A DNA stretch of 64,000 nucleotides from JAEUPI01 sp044222685 (GTDB lineage Bacteria; Pseudomonadota; Gammaproteobacteria; Burkholderiales; Burkholderiaceae_C), in contig JBGAMU010000008.1 of the NCBI GenBank assembly GCA_044222685.1, positions 7,852 through 71,851 on the forward strand, read 5' to 3'. The position numbers and the translations under genes are program-made. This document shows positions 1 through 8,234 of the stretch, piece after piece (the stretch's first letter is position 1; each line of letters begins with the position of its first letter). The notes under the pieces were generated by a model. It searched no databases, was not told the origin of the DNA, and saw nothing but the letters and a program-made list of their open reading frames with translations.

Positions 1-1
1 G

Positions 2-277
2 GCGGCAGAGGCCGCGCAGATGGGCCTCGCGAAGCTGCTGCCGGCCGACGGCTTCGGCGATGCGGCACAGGCCATCGCGGCCGAGCTGGCCCAGCTGTCG
101 TCGCCGCGCTCGATGGGCATCATCAAGCGCCAGCTCTACGACGCACTGATGCAGCCGCTCGGCGAGGCGGTGCGCATCGCCGACGACGAGATGCGCCAGT
201 CGTTCACCTCGGAGGACTTCCGCGAGGGCGTGGCCCACTTCGTCGAGAAGCGGCCGCCGGCGTTCAGCGGCCGATAG
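2..277 (+). CDS. Enoyl-CoA hydratase/isomerase, C-terminal part
   Basis: C-terminal 91 residues of a crotonase-fold protein; the frame is open to the left edge, so the start lies outside the window. The visible part is the C-terminal helical lobe, with SSPRSMGIIKRQLY and the ending SEDFREGVAHFVEKR that is typical of enoyl-CoA hydratases acting on 2-enoyl-CoA thioesters. The catalytic glutamates and oxyanion-hole loops are not visible. The gene converges on the minus-strand acyl-CoA operon with only 5 bases between the stop codons. It is therefore a separate transcript, but probably belongs to the same catabolic theme. The substrate cannot be told from this fragment. Confidence 0.88.
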   Translation, partial: AAEAAQMGLAKLLPADGFGDAAQAIAAELAQLSSPRSMGIIKRQLYDALMQPLGEAVRIADDEMRQSFTSEDFREGVAHFVEKRPPAFSGR

Positions 278-282
278 TTCAA

Positions 283-1143
283 CTACAGCGCCAGCAGCGC
301 GCGTGCTTCGGCTGGCGAGGCCACCGCGCGGCCGGCGTTGCGTGCGCACTGCGCCAGCGCCTCGATCAACACGCCGTTGCCCGACGCGCGTTCGCCGCCC
401 GGCAGGTAGAAGGTGTCTTCCAGCCCGCTGCGCAGCATGCCGCCGAGCTCGGCGGTCTTCTGGTGCACCGGCCAGATCTCGGCGCGGCCGATCAGCGTGG
501 TCTGCCACACCGCACCCGCCGGCGCATAGCGCGGCAGCAGCGCCAGCAGCTCCGCGTCGCAGGGCATGCCCGAGGCCACGCCCATCACGAAGTTGAGCTC
601 CGGCACGCCGGGCGTCATGCCGGCCTTCTGGTACATCGCCACCGAGCGCACGATGCCGACGTCGAAACACTCGAACTCCGGGTGCGTGTGGGTCTCGGCC
701 ATCGCGTCGAGCATCTGCTGCACCTTGGCCACCGGGTTGTCGAACACCATCGGCGGCCAGGCCCACTGGCCGTTGTCCTTGATCTTCAGGTAGTTCAGGC
801 TGCCGGCGTTGCAGGCCGCGATCTCGGGCTTGACGCGGCGGATGCAGGCGATCGGGCCCGACACGTCCTTGCCGACGACGCCGGTGGTCAGATTGATGAT
901 CACGCCGGGGCAGGCGGCGCGGATCGCGTCGCACACGCTCTGCGCGACATCGGGGTCCCAGCTCGGCAGGTGGCCCATGCCGTCGCGCTGGTCGCGCAGG
1001 TGCACGTGCATGATGGACGCGCCGGCGTTGAACGCGTCGCGCGCCTCGGCCGCCATCTGCGCGGGCGTGACGGGCACCGGGTGCTGCTTGGGGTCGGTGA
1101 GCACGCCGGTGAGCGCGCAGGTGAGGATGGCCTTGTTGCTCAT
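283..1143 (-). CDS. BKACE family beta-keto acid cleavage enzyme (DUF849)
   Basis: 286 residues, the usual length for the DUF849/BKACE family. Known members use Zn2+ to condense a beta-keto acid with acetyl-CoA, releasing acetoacetate and a new acyl-CoA. The metal-binding HVHLRD motif (His46, His48) and the later GLED motif (Glu242) are both present, as in 3-keto-5-aminohexanoate cleavage enzyme. NLTTG (residues 84-88) and NAGS (112-115) match the family substrate-pocket loops. It is the last gene of the minus-strand acyl-CoA operon, and its ATG overlaps the stop of the carboxylase gene by 4 bases. In the atu/liu pathways this terminal position would be filled by an HMG-CoA-lyase-like enzyme. 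The family call is firm; the substrate is unknown. Confidence 0.92.
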   Translation of the reverse strand: MSNKAILTCALTGVLTDPKQHPVPVTPAQMAAEARDAFNAGASIMHVHLRDQRDGMGHLPSWDPDVAQSVCDAIRAACPGVIINLTTGVVGKDVSGPIACIRRVKPEIAACNAGSLNYLKIKDNGQWAWPPMVFDNPVAKVQQMLDAMAETHTHPEFECFDVGIVRSVAMYQKAGMTPGVPELNFVMGVASGMPCDAELLALLPRYAPAGAVWQTTLIGRAEIWPVHQKTAELGGMLRSGLEDTFYLPGGERASGNGVLIEALAQCARNAGRAVASPAEARALLAL

Positions 1144-3089
1144 TCGTCAATCTCCAGTTCGACCAGCACCGCGCCGCTCTCGACGCCGGCCTTCGGCGTG
1201 GCGTGCACGGCACGCACGGTGCCTGCGGCGCCGGCCGTGAGCCACATCTCCATCTTCATCGCCTCCACGCTCACCAGCTGCTGGCCGGCCGCCACCGCAT
1301 CGCCGGCGCGCACCAGCACCTGCGCCACCACACCGGCCACCGGCGCGCGTGCACGGCGCGGGTCGACGCCGCTGTCGCGCTGCGGCCAGGGCGAGGCTTC
1401 GGTGAAGGTGAACACGTCGCCATCGAGCGCCAGGTGCAGCGTGTGGCCGTCGTCGGCGACGATCGCACGCCGGCGTGCGCCGTCGAGCTCGACCGTCAGC
1501 GTGCGGTCGTCGCGCGCGACGATGCGCACGAGATGGTTCGCCTCGCCATCGTTCACCTGCGCGCCCGCCGCGTCGGCGTGCACATGCAGCGCGCGGTGCT
1601 GCGCATCGCAGTGCAGCGTCATCGCGTAGCCGGCCAGGCTGGCCGGTCGCCAGCCGGTGCCGTGGCGCGTGGCGCGCGCGGCAGCAGCGATCGCCCAGGC
1701 CTCGTCGCCCGGCAGCGGGCGCAGCAGCAGCTCGTGCGGCCCGGCGGCCCAGTCGTCGAGCAGCGTGGTCGTCAGGCGTGCCTGCGTGAAGGCCTCGCAG
1801 CGCAGCAGGTCGGCCAGGAAGCGCGCGTTGCTGCGCACGCCGAGCAGCGGTGACGCGGCGAGCGTGGCGACACCCTGGCGCACCGCATCGGCACGGTCGC
1901 GGCCGTGGGCGATGAACTTGGCGATCATCGCGTCGTAGTAGGGCGTGATCGTGCCGCCTTCGGCGATGCCATCGTCCACGCGCGCGCCAGCCGCTCGCGC
2001 CGCCTCAGGCCGCCAGTGCACGACGTGGCCGGTCTGCGGCTTGTAGCCGTCGTACGGGTCCTCGGTGTAGAGGCGCAGCTCGATGGCATGGCCATCGAAG
2101 CGGATCTCGTCTTGCTGCAGCGGCAGCGCCTCGCCGGCGGCGACGCGCAGCTGCCACTCCACCAGATCGAGCCCGGTGACGCACTCGGTGACCGGGTGCT
2201 CGACCTGCAGCCGCGTGTTCATTTCGAGGAACCAGTGCTTGAGCTCGGCGTCGACGATGAACTCCACCGTGCCGGCGCCCACGTAGCCCACCGCGCGCGC
2301 CGCGGCCACCGCGTCGCGGCCCATCGCGTCGCGCATCGCCGGGCTCACGACGGGTGAGGGCGCCTCTTCGATCACTTTCTGCCGCCGGCGCTGCGCGGTG
2401 CAGTCGCGCTCGCCCAGATGCACGACGTTGCCGTGCGAGTCGGCGAAGACCTGGATCTCGATGTGCCGGCCGTGCTGAATCAGCCGCTCGAGCATCAGCG
2501 TGCCATCGCCGAACGCGCTCTCGGCCTCGCGGCGCGCACCGGCCAGTGCCGACGCGATGTCGGCTTCGTGCTCGACCAGCCGCATGCCGCGGCCACCACC
2601 GCCGGCCACCGCCTTGACCAGCAGCGGAAAGCCCAGCGTGCGCGCCTCGTGCGAGAGTCGCGTTTCCGTCTGTTCGTCCCCGAGATAACCGGGCGCGCAG
2701 GGCACGCCGGCCTCGATCATTCGGCGCTTGGCCAGCGCCTTGTCGCCCATCGCGCGGATCGCCGCCGGCGGCGGGCCGATGAAGACCAGGCCCGCGTCGA
2801 GGCAGGCCTGCGCGAAGTCGGCGCGTTCGGACAGGAACCCGTAGCCCGGGTGCACCGCGTCGGCACCGGTCTGCTTCGCCGCCGCGAGCAGCGCGTCGAT
2901 CGACAGATACGACAACGCCGCCGGTGGCGGGCCGATGCGAACCGCCTCGTCGGCCAGCGCGACGTGCGGCGACGCCGCGTCGGCGTCGCTGTACACGGCA
3001 ACCGTGCGATAGCCCACGCGCCGCGCGGTGCGCATCACGCGGCACGCGATCTCGCCGCGGTTGGCAACCAGGATCTTGCGGAACGTCAT
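1140..3089 (-). CDS. Acyl-CoA carboxylase, biotin carboxylase/BCCP (alpha) subunit
   Basis: 649 residues with the layout of MccA/AtuF-type alpha subunits. The N-terminal biotin carboxylase domain starts FRKILVANRGEIACR, has the ATP-grasp loop GGGGRGM and covers about residues 1-450. A linker follows, then a C-terminal biotinyl domain with EAMKMEM, where Lys612 is the expected biotin site. The frame stays open upstream to 3866, but homology begins at the ATG at 3089, which forms an ATGA overlap with the preceding crotonase stop; the extension is a shadow. It should carboxylate biotin with ATP and bicarbonate, and the partner carboxyltransferase is encoded at 6616-8229. By gene order the substrate could be geranyl-CoA, methylcrotonyl-CoA or a related beta-methyl enoyl-CoA. 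Confidence 0.95.
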   Translation of the reverse strand: MTFRKILVANRGEIACRVMRTARRVGYRTVAVYSDADAASPHVALADEAVRIGPPPAALSYLSIDALLAAAKQTGADAVHPGYGFLSERADFAQACLDAGLVFIGPPPAAIRAMGDKALAKRRMIEAGVPCAPGYLGDEQTETRLSHEARTLGFPLLVKAVAGGGGRGMRLVEHEADIASALAGARREAESAFGDGTLMLERLIQHGRHIEIQVFADSHGNVVHLGERDCTAQRRRQKVIEEAPSPVVSPAMRDAMGRDAVAAARAVGYVGAGTVEFIVDAELKHWFLEMNTRLQVEHPVTECVTGLDLVEWQLRVAAGEALPLQQDEIRFDGHAIELRLYTEDPYDGYKPQTGHVVHWRPEAARAAGARVDDGIAEGGTITPYYDAMIAKFIAHGRDRADAVRQGVATLAASPLLGVRSNARFLADLLRCEAFTQARLTTTLLDDWAAGPHELLLRPLPGDEAWAIAAAARATRHGTGWRPASLAGYAMTLHCDAQHRALHVHADAAGAQVNDGEANHLVRIVARDDRTLTVELDGARRRAIVADDGHTLHLALDGDVFTFTEASPWPQRDSGVDPRRARAPVAGVVAQVLVRAGDAVAAGQQLVSVEAMKMEMWLTAGAAGTVRAVHATPKAGVESGAVLVELEIDE

Positions 3090-3793
3090 GCGAAGCGCGC
3101 CGTCCACTCGGCGACATCGGCGTCGATGGCTCGCCGCAGCGCGGCCAGCGTGTCGGCGCGAAGCCGCTGCTTGGTGGCGGTGTACGCGCCGGGGTCGAGC
3201 TTGCGCAGCCGCGTCACGCGCGCCTGCACCGCGTCGGCCAGCGCCGCGGGCGCCGCCAGTTCGTCGAAGAAGCCGGCCTCCAGCGCCTGCCGTGGCGCGT
3301 GCGGCTCGGCCTGCAGCGCGGTGCGCTCCAATGCCGCCGGGGTCAGCCGCTGGCGGCACACTTCGATCGCAAAGCGCGGCAGCGTCATCGCGTTCTGCAC
3401 CTCGTTGGCCTGCACGATGCGCGTCGCATCGTCGGTGCCGATGCGCCAGTCGGCGCTCAGCAGCACGAAGGCGCCCATCGCGATCGCGTGGCCGGTGCAC
3501 ACCGCGAGCAGCGGGTGCGGGTAGGCCAGCATTCGCTCGGCGAGGCGCGCGCCTTCGGTCAGCATCTGCACGATCTCGGCCGGCTCGCGCTTGAAGGCGG
3601 CCAGGTCGAAGCCGCCGCTGAACAGGCCCGCGCGGCCGCGCAGCACGACGATGTCGCGTTGTTCCTGCGCCTGCTGCAGTGCCTGGTGCAGCGACTGCAG
3701 CATGCGCACGCTCATCACGTTGGCCTTGCCGTCGTCCATGGTCAGCGTGGTCACGCCGTCGGCGCGGTCTATCGACAGAATGTCCTGCGTCAC
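3086..3793 (-). CDS. Crotonase family enoyl-CoA hydratase/isomerase (short form)
   Basis: About 235 residues of crotonase fold. FSGGFDLAAF (oxyanion loop 1), GHAIAMGAF (loop 2) and NEVQNAMTLPRFAIEV identify a short hydratase/isomerase subgroup. The GTG at 3793 is preferred because it overlaps the TGA of the upstream gene as GTGA, matching the 4-base coupling seen through this operon; another in-frame GTG lies 9 bases upstream. Its own stop overlaps the carboxylase ATG. The protein lacks the usual second glycine triplet (GGG) in loop 2, so hydration of a normal enoyl-CoA is not assured. It is the second of two crotonases in the operon and probably handles a different intermediate. Confidence 0.88.
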   Translation of the reverse strand: MTQDILSIDRADGVTTLTMDDGKANVMSVRMLQSLHQALQQAQEQRDIVVLRGRAGLFSGGFDLAAFKREPAEIVQMLTEGARLAERMLAYPHPLLAVCTGHAIAMGAFVLLSADWRIGTDDATRIVQANEVQNAMTLPRFAIEVCRQRLTPAALERTALQAEPHAPRQALEAGFFDELAAPAALADAVQARVTRLRKLDPGAYTATKQRLRADTLAALRRAIDADVAEWTARFA

Positions 3794-4569
3794 GGTGCCC
3801 ACCTGGGTTTGCGTTTCTGCACGAAGGCCGACGCGCCCTCGATGCCTTCGGCGCCGGTGGCCGCACGCGCGAACACCATCGCCGCCTCCTGCACCAGCGC
3901 GGCCGGCGGCGTGAAGCGCGCCTTGGCGATCAGCGCCTTGGTGGCCGCCACCGCGCCGGGCGCGCATTGCAGCAGCTCGTTGAGCACTCGCTGCAGCGCC
4001 GCGTCGAGCGCCGTGCCGCCTTCGTGCACCTCGTGGACGAGCCGCAGCTCGAGCGCGGTGCGCGCATCGATGCGTCCACCGGTGACGGCCAGCCGTTTGG
4101 CCTCGCTGTAGCCGAGCCGCTCGACCAGGAACGGCGCGATCTGCGCCGGCACCACGCCGATCGACGTCTCGGGCAGGCGGAACAGCGTGGTCTCGCCGGC
4201 AATCGCCACGTCGGCCACGCAGGCCAGGCCGAAGCCGCCGCCCATCACCGTGCCTTCGAGCACGGCGACGGTCGTGATCGGCGTGTTGGCGAACGCCACG
4301 CACAGCTCGCCGAAGCGCGCGTTCATCGCCGCCATGCTCTCCACGTCGCGCGGCGCGCCGGCCAGGCTCTTGAGGTCGGCGCCGGCGCAGAAGTGGCCGC
4401 CGGTACCGCGCAGCACCACGGCGCGCACGTCGCCGTCGCTCTCGGCCTGCGTGAGCGCATCACGCAGGCCGGTCACCATGTCGGTGTTCATCGCGTTGCG
4501 CACCTCGGGCCGGTTCAGCGTGAGGTACAGCACGCCGGACTCGCGGCGCTGCAGGACGGCGTCGCTCAT
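3790..4569 (-). CDS. Enoyl-CoA hydratase, AtuE-like
   Basis: 259 residues. FCAGADLKSL and GTVMGGGFGLACVAD give the CoA-binding and oxyanion loops, and LPETSIGVVPAQIAPF follows in the active-site region. As I recall it, this last motif resembles isohexenylglutaconyl-CoA hydratase (AtuE) more than generic crotonases; that is an inference to be tested by alignment. The ATG at 4569 overlaps the stop of the upstream TPR gene as ATGA, and its stop overlaps the next crotonase start. It would add water to the enoyl-CoA made by the carboxylase. The membership of the crotonase family is certain; the substrate is inferred from context. Confidence 0.92.
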   Translation of the reverse strand: MSDAVLQRRESGVLYLTLNRPEVRNAMNTDMVTGLRDALTQAESDGDVRAVVLRGTGGHFCAGADLKSLAGAPRDVESMAAMNARFGELCVAFANTPITTVAVLEGTVMGGGFGLACVADVAIAGETTLFRLPETSIGVVPAQIAPFLVERLGYSEAKRLAVTGGRIDARTALELRLVHEVHEGGTALDAALQRVLNELLQCAPGAVAATKALIAKARFTPPAALVQEAAMVFARAATGAEGIEGASAFVQKRKPRWAP

Positions 4570-5435
4570 TTCGATGTGGCCTTCAGCCGCGCGGCGTAGT
4601 GCGCGGCGCGCTCGGTGTTGCCCTGGGCCTTGTAGATGGCCTCCAGCTCTTCGAACACGTAGGGGTCGGGCTCGCCGGCGGCGTCCCACTCGCGCTCCAG
4701 CCGCAGCTGGATGTCGCGCGCTTCGTCCAGGCGGCCCATGTGGCGCAGCGTCATCGCGATCATCCAGTGTGCGATGCGAATCGGCCCGGTCTTGCCGTTG
4801 CGCTCGGCCGCGGCGAGCGAACGCTGGAACTCGGCCAACGCCTCCTCGTGCCGCTTCATCTGGTGCAGCGCGTAGCCGCGGTTGTTGCGCAGCGTCGCCT
4901 CCCAGCGCTGCGCCGCCGGATGCTTGGAGTTCAGCGCGATCGCCAGCCCGGCATCGGCCCACTTCACGCCGTCGGCGGGATCGGTGTCGATGAAGGCGTA
5001 CATGTGCAGCGTGTCGATCGCCAGCGCGTCGAGCTGGGCAGTTTTGGCGATCGCCAGCGCGCGGTCGTAGGCCTCGCGCGCGGCCTTCTTCGCATCGGCC
5101 GTCAACTCGTCGGGCTTGTGCGTGGCCGAACCCCAGGTGCGGCCCAGCTCGAGCCAGTAGCGCACCTTCGCTTCCGCGCCAGCCTTGCCGAGCGAGGGCT
5201 CCACTTCGGCCAGGACCTGCCGCGCCCGCGCGAAGTCGCGCCGCAGGCCGAAAGTGCGCGCGATCTGCGTCTGCAGGATCAGTGCGTCGTCGCCTTGCGC
5301 CGTGGCCAGCGCGGCGCGAAAGCGCTCCTCGCTGAGCGCGGGCTTGTTGAAGTCCCACAACGCATTCAGGTCGACGGCGGCCATCGCGGAGCTCCCGGTC
5401 AGCAGGGCGGCGAAGTAGAGCGAAAGCGTGCGCAT
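4566..5435 (-). CDS. Exported TPR-repeat protein in the acyl-CoA operon
   Basis: 289 residues. The first 19 (basic start, LYFAALLTGSSAMA) look like a Sec signal peptide, so the protein is probably periplasmic. The rest is helical with TPR-like units, for example GYALHQMKRHEEALAEFQRSL and the EAIYKAQGNTERAAHYAARL segment at the end. No catalytic motif is seen. It sits between the acyl-CoA dehydrogenase and AtuE-like genes and overlaps the latter by 4 bases, so it is translated with the pathway enzymes although enzymes of this pathway are cytoplasmic. The role is unknown; a scaffold or envelope sensor linked to substrate uptake is possible but unsupported. Confidence 0.85.
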   Translation of the reverse strand: MRTLSLYFAALLTGSSAMAAVDLNALWDFNKPALSEERFRAALATAQGDDALILQTQIARTFGLRRDFARARQVLAEVEPSLGKAGAEAKVRYWLELGRTWGSATHKPDELTADAKKAAREAYDRALAIAKTAQLDALAIDTLHMYAFIDTDPADGVKWADAGLAIALNSKHPAAQRWEATLRNNRGYALHQMKRHEEALAEFQRSLAAAERNGKTGPIRIAHWMIAMTLRHMGRLDEARDIQLRLEREWDAAGEPDPYVFEELEAIYKAQGNTERAAHYAARLKATSK

Positions 5436-5439
5436 GCCG

Positions 5440-6597
5440 TCAACGCACTTCCTTCGGCAGCGTGCCCTCGAGCTTGCAGATGATGCCCAGCATCACCTCG
5501 TCAGCGCCGCCGCCGATCGAGCCGAGCCGGCCGTCGCGGAAACCCTGCGACACCGGGTTGTCCCAGGTGAAACCCATGCCGCCCCAGTATTGCAGGCAGG
5601 CGTCGTGCACCTCGCGGCTCAGACGCCCGACTTTGAGCTTGGCCATCGACGCGAGCTTGGTCACGTCCTTCCCGCTCACGTAGAGCTCCACCGCGCGATA
5701 GGTCAGCGCGCGCAGCGCCTCGACCTCGGTGCGCAGCTCGGCGAGCCGAAAATGCACCACCTGGTTGTCGAGGATGCTCTTGCCGAAGGCCTGGCGCTGG
5801 CGGGTGTAGTCAATGGTCTGGTCGATCGCGCCGTCCAGCCCCGTGATGCCCGAGGCGGCGGCCCACAGCCGCTCCTCCTGGAACTGCATCATCTGGAAGA
5901 TGAAGCCCATGCCCTCCTGGCCGATGAGGTTGCGGCGCGGCACGCGCACGTTGTCGAAGAAGAGCTGCGCGGTGTCGCTGCTCCACATGCCGATCTTGTG
6001 GATCTTCTGCTTGGTGATCCCCGGCGAATCCATCGGCACCACGATCAGGCTCTTGTTCTTGTGCGGGCCGCCTTCCTGCGAGGTGTTGGCGAGCAGGCAG
6101 ATCCAGTCGGCCTGCATGCCGTTGGTGATCCACATCTTGGTGCCGTTGATCACGTAGTCGCCGCCGTCCTTGCGCGCGAAGGTCTTCAGCGCCGCCACGT
6201 CCGAGCCGCCGCCCGGCTCGCTGACGCCGATGCTGCATACCAGGTCGCCGGCGATCGTCGGCATCAGGAACTCCTTGCGCAGCTCGTCGGAGCCGAAGCG
6301 CGCCAGCGCCGGTGTGGCCATGTCGGTCTGCACGCCGATCGACATCGGCACGCCGCCGCAGTCGCAGGTGCCGAGTGCCTCGGCCATCACCATCGAGTAG
6401 CTGAAGTCCAGGCCCGCGCCGCCGAACTCCTCGGGGTACTTGAGGCCCAGCATGCCAAGGTCGCCGAGCTTCTTCATCACCTCGTGGGCCGGGTACTGCT
6501 CGGCCTTTTCCCACTCCTTCACGTGCGGGTTCACCTCGTTGGCGATGAAGCGCGTGACGGTGTCGCGGATCTGGTTGTGCTCTTGCGTGAACTTCAT
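5440..6597 (-). CDS. Acyl-CoA dehydrogenase, AtuD (citronellyl-CoA dehydrogenase)-like
   Basis: 385 residues, the full length of the FAD-dependent acyl-CoA dehydrogenase family. The middle domain has GVSEPGGGSDVAALKT (FAD/substrate loop), and the C-terminal domain has LQYWGGMGFTWDNP and GGGADEVMLGIICKL. The stretch CGGVPMSIGVQTDM and the ending resemble my recollection of AtuD, and differ from isovaleryl-CoA dehydrogenase. It would introduce the 2,3 double bond before carboxylation, passing electrons to ETF. It lies 18 bases downstream of the carboxyltransferase gene, in the order expected for atuC-atuD. The family is certain; citronellyl-CoA as substrate is an inference. Confidence 0.94.
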   Translation of the reverse strand: MKFTQEHNQIRDTVTRFIANEVNPHVKEWEKAEQYPAHEVMKKLGDLGMLGLKYPEEFGGAGLDFSYSMVMAEALGTCDCGGVPMSIGVQTDMATPALARFGSDELRKEFLMPTIAGDLVCSIGVSEPGGGSDVAALKTFARKDGGDYVINGTKMWITNGMQADWICLLANTSQEGGPHKNKSLIVVPMDSPGITKQKIHKIGMWSSDTAQLFFDNVRVPRRNLIGQEGMGFIFQMMQFQEERLWAAASGITGLDGAIDQTIDYTRQRQAFGKSILDNQVVHFRLAELRTEVEALRALTYRAVELYVSGKDVTKLASMAKLKVGRLSREVHDACLQYWGGMGFTWDNPVSQGFRDGRLGSIGGGADEVMLGIICKLEGTLPKEVR

Positions 6598-6615
6598 GTC
6601 GGGTCTTTCGAGTGA

Positions 6616-8229
6616 CTAGAGTCGGGCGATGCCGAAGGTATTGGGCCGCAGTGTGCGCGCGTCGGCCTCGGCCGTGATGGCCAGGCACAGCGCCAGGATG
6701 CGCCGCGTGTCGCGCGGGTCGATGATGCCGTCGTCCCACAGCCGCGCGGTGCCGAAGAGGGCGGTGGATTCCTTGTCGAGCCGCGCGTGCAGGTGGTCGC
6801 TCATCGCCTTGAGCGCCTCTTCGTTCACCGGCTGGCCGGCGCGCTCGAGCTTGGCGCGGTTGACGATGTCCATCACCTTGGCGATCTGCGCGCCGCCCAT
6901 CACCGCGGTGCGCGCGCAGGGCCAGCTGAAGATGAAGCGCGGGTCGAAGCCGCGGCCGCACATGCCGTAGTTGCCGGCGCCGAACGAGCCACCCACGACG
7001 ATGGTGAACTTGGGCACCCGCGCGTTGGCCACCGCCTGGATCATCTTGCTGCCGTGCTTGATGGCACCGGCCCGCTCGGCCGCGCGGCCCACCATGTAGC
7101 CGGTGGTGTTCTGCAGAAAGAGCAGCGGCGTGCCAGACTGGTCGCACAGCTGGATGAACTGCGCCGCCTTGGTGGAGCCGTTGGGCTGGATCGGCCCGTT
7201 GTTGCCCAGGATGCCGATGCGCCGGCCCTCGATCTGCGCGTGGCCGCAGATCGTGTCGTTGGCATAGGCAGCCTTGAATTCGAGAAAGCGTGATCCGTCG
7301 ACCAGCCGCGCGACGATCTCGCGCACGTCGTAGGGCTCGCGGTCGTCGGCCGGCACCAGGCCCATCAGCTCCTCGGCGTCGAAGAGCGGCGGCTCGAAGT
7401 CGGCAGGCGAGGGCGGCACCTCGTCCCACGGCAGCTGGTGCATCAGCTCGCGCGTGACTGCGATCGCATGCGCGTCGTTCTCGGTGAGGTACTCGCCGAG
7501 GCCGGTGACCTCGGCGTGGGTGAGTGCGCCGCCGAGCTCCTCGTCGGTCGCGTCCTCGCCGATCGCGGCCTTCACCAGCGGCGGCCCGGCCAGGTAGATG
7601 CTCGAGCGGCCGCGCACCAGCACCACGTAGTCGCTCAAGCCCGGCAGATACGCGCCGCCCGCGGTCGACGAGCCGTGCACCACCGCGATCTGCGGTATGC
7701 CCATCGCAGACAGCCGCGCCTGGTTGGCAAAGCTGCGCCCGCCCTCGACGAACATCTCGCTCTGGTACATCAGGTTGGCGCCGCCGCTCTCCACGAGATG
7801 GATGAATGGCAGCTTGTTGTCACGCGCCAGCTCCTGCAGCCGCAGCGCCTTCTTCAGGCCCATCGGTGCGACCGTGCCGCCTTTGATGCCCGAATCGCTG
7901 GCGCCGATGATCACGCGCTTGCCCGTGACGACACCGATGCCGGCGATCGAGCCGCCGCCCATGATCACCTTCTTGCCATCGTCGTCGTGCATGCCCAGAC
8001 CGGCCAGCGAGCACAGCGGCAGAAAGCTCGACCCGCGATCGATCAACCGCGCCACCCGCTCGCGCGGCGGCAGCTGCCCGCGCTCTTCGAACCGCGCCCG
8101 CTTGCTCTCGCTCTCGGCCACCACCTTCGCTTCGAGCGCCCGCACCTCGGCCAGCCGCTCGTGCATGCGTTTGGCATTGGCCTCGTAGGTGGCGCTCTTG
8201 GTGTTGAGCGTCGTGGCGAGAGGGGGCAT
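6616..8229 (-). CDS. Acyl-CoA carboxylase, carboxyltransferase (beta) subunit
   Basis: 537 residues from the ATG at 8229; a GTG at 8238, overlapping the SDR stop as GTGA, is an alternative start three codons upstream. The protein has both halves of the carboxyltransferase fold. The N half carries VESGGANL and SSTAGGAYLPGLSDY, and the C half carries GNNGPIQPNGSTKAAQF, GYMVGR and GGSFGAGNYGMCGRGFDP, forming acyl-CoA and biotin pockets. It transfers CO2 from the biotin of the 1140-3089 subunit to an enoyl- or acyl-CoA. The family spans methylcrotonyl-, geranyl- and related carboxylases. Context with an AtuD-like dehydrogenase and AtuE-like hydratase favours a branched, terpenoid-like substrate. 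Confidence 0.95.
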   Translation of the reverse strand: MPPLATTLNTKSATYEANAKRMHERLAEVRALEAKVVAESESKRARFEERGQLPPRERVARLIDRGSSFLPLCSLAGLGMHDDDGKKVIMGGGSIAGIGVVTGKRVIIGASDSGIKGGTVAPMGLKKALRLQELARDNKLPFIHLVESGGANLMYQSEMFVEGGRSFANQARLSAMGIPQIAVVHGSSTAGGAYLPGLSDYVVLVRGRSSIYLAGPPLVKAAIGEDATDEELGGALTHAEVTGLGEYLTENDAHAIAVTRELMHQLPWDEVPPSPADFEPPLFDAEELMGLVPADDREPYDVREIVARLVDGSRFLEFKAAYANDTICGHAQIEGRRIGILGNNGPIQPNGSTKAAQFIQLCDQSGTPLLFLQNTTGYMVGRAAERAGAIKHGSKMIQAVANARVPKFTIVVGGSFGAGNYGMCGRGFDPRFIFSWPCARTAVMGGAQIAKVMDIVNRAKLERAGQPVNEEALKAMSDHLHARLDKESTALFGTARLWDDGIIDPRDTRRILALCLAITAEADARTLRPNTFGIARL

Positions 8230-8234
8230 TCTCG

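Noticed and set aside
3090..3866. N-terminal extension of the carboxylase alpha subunit
   Set aside because: The frame is open but the translation is Arg/Ala-rich with no homology and overlaps the genuine crotonase gene; the ATG at 3089 fits the family start and the ATGA overlap.
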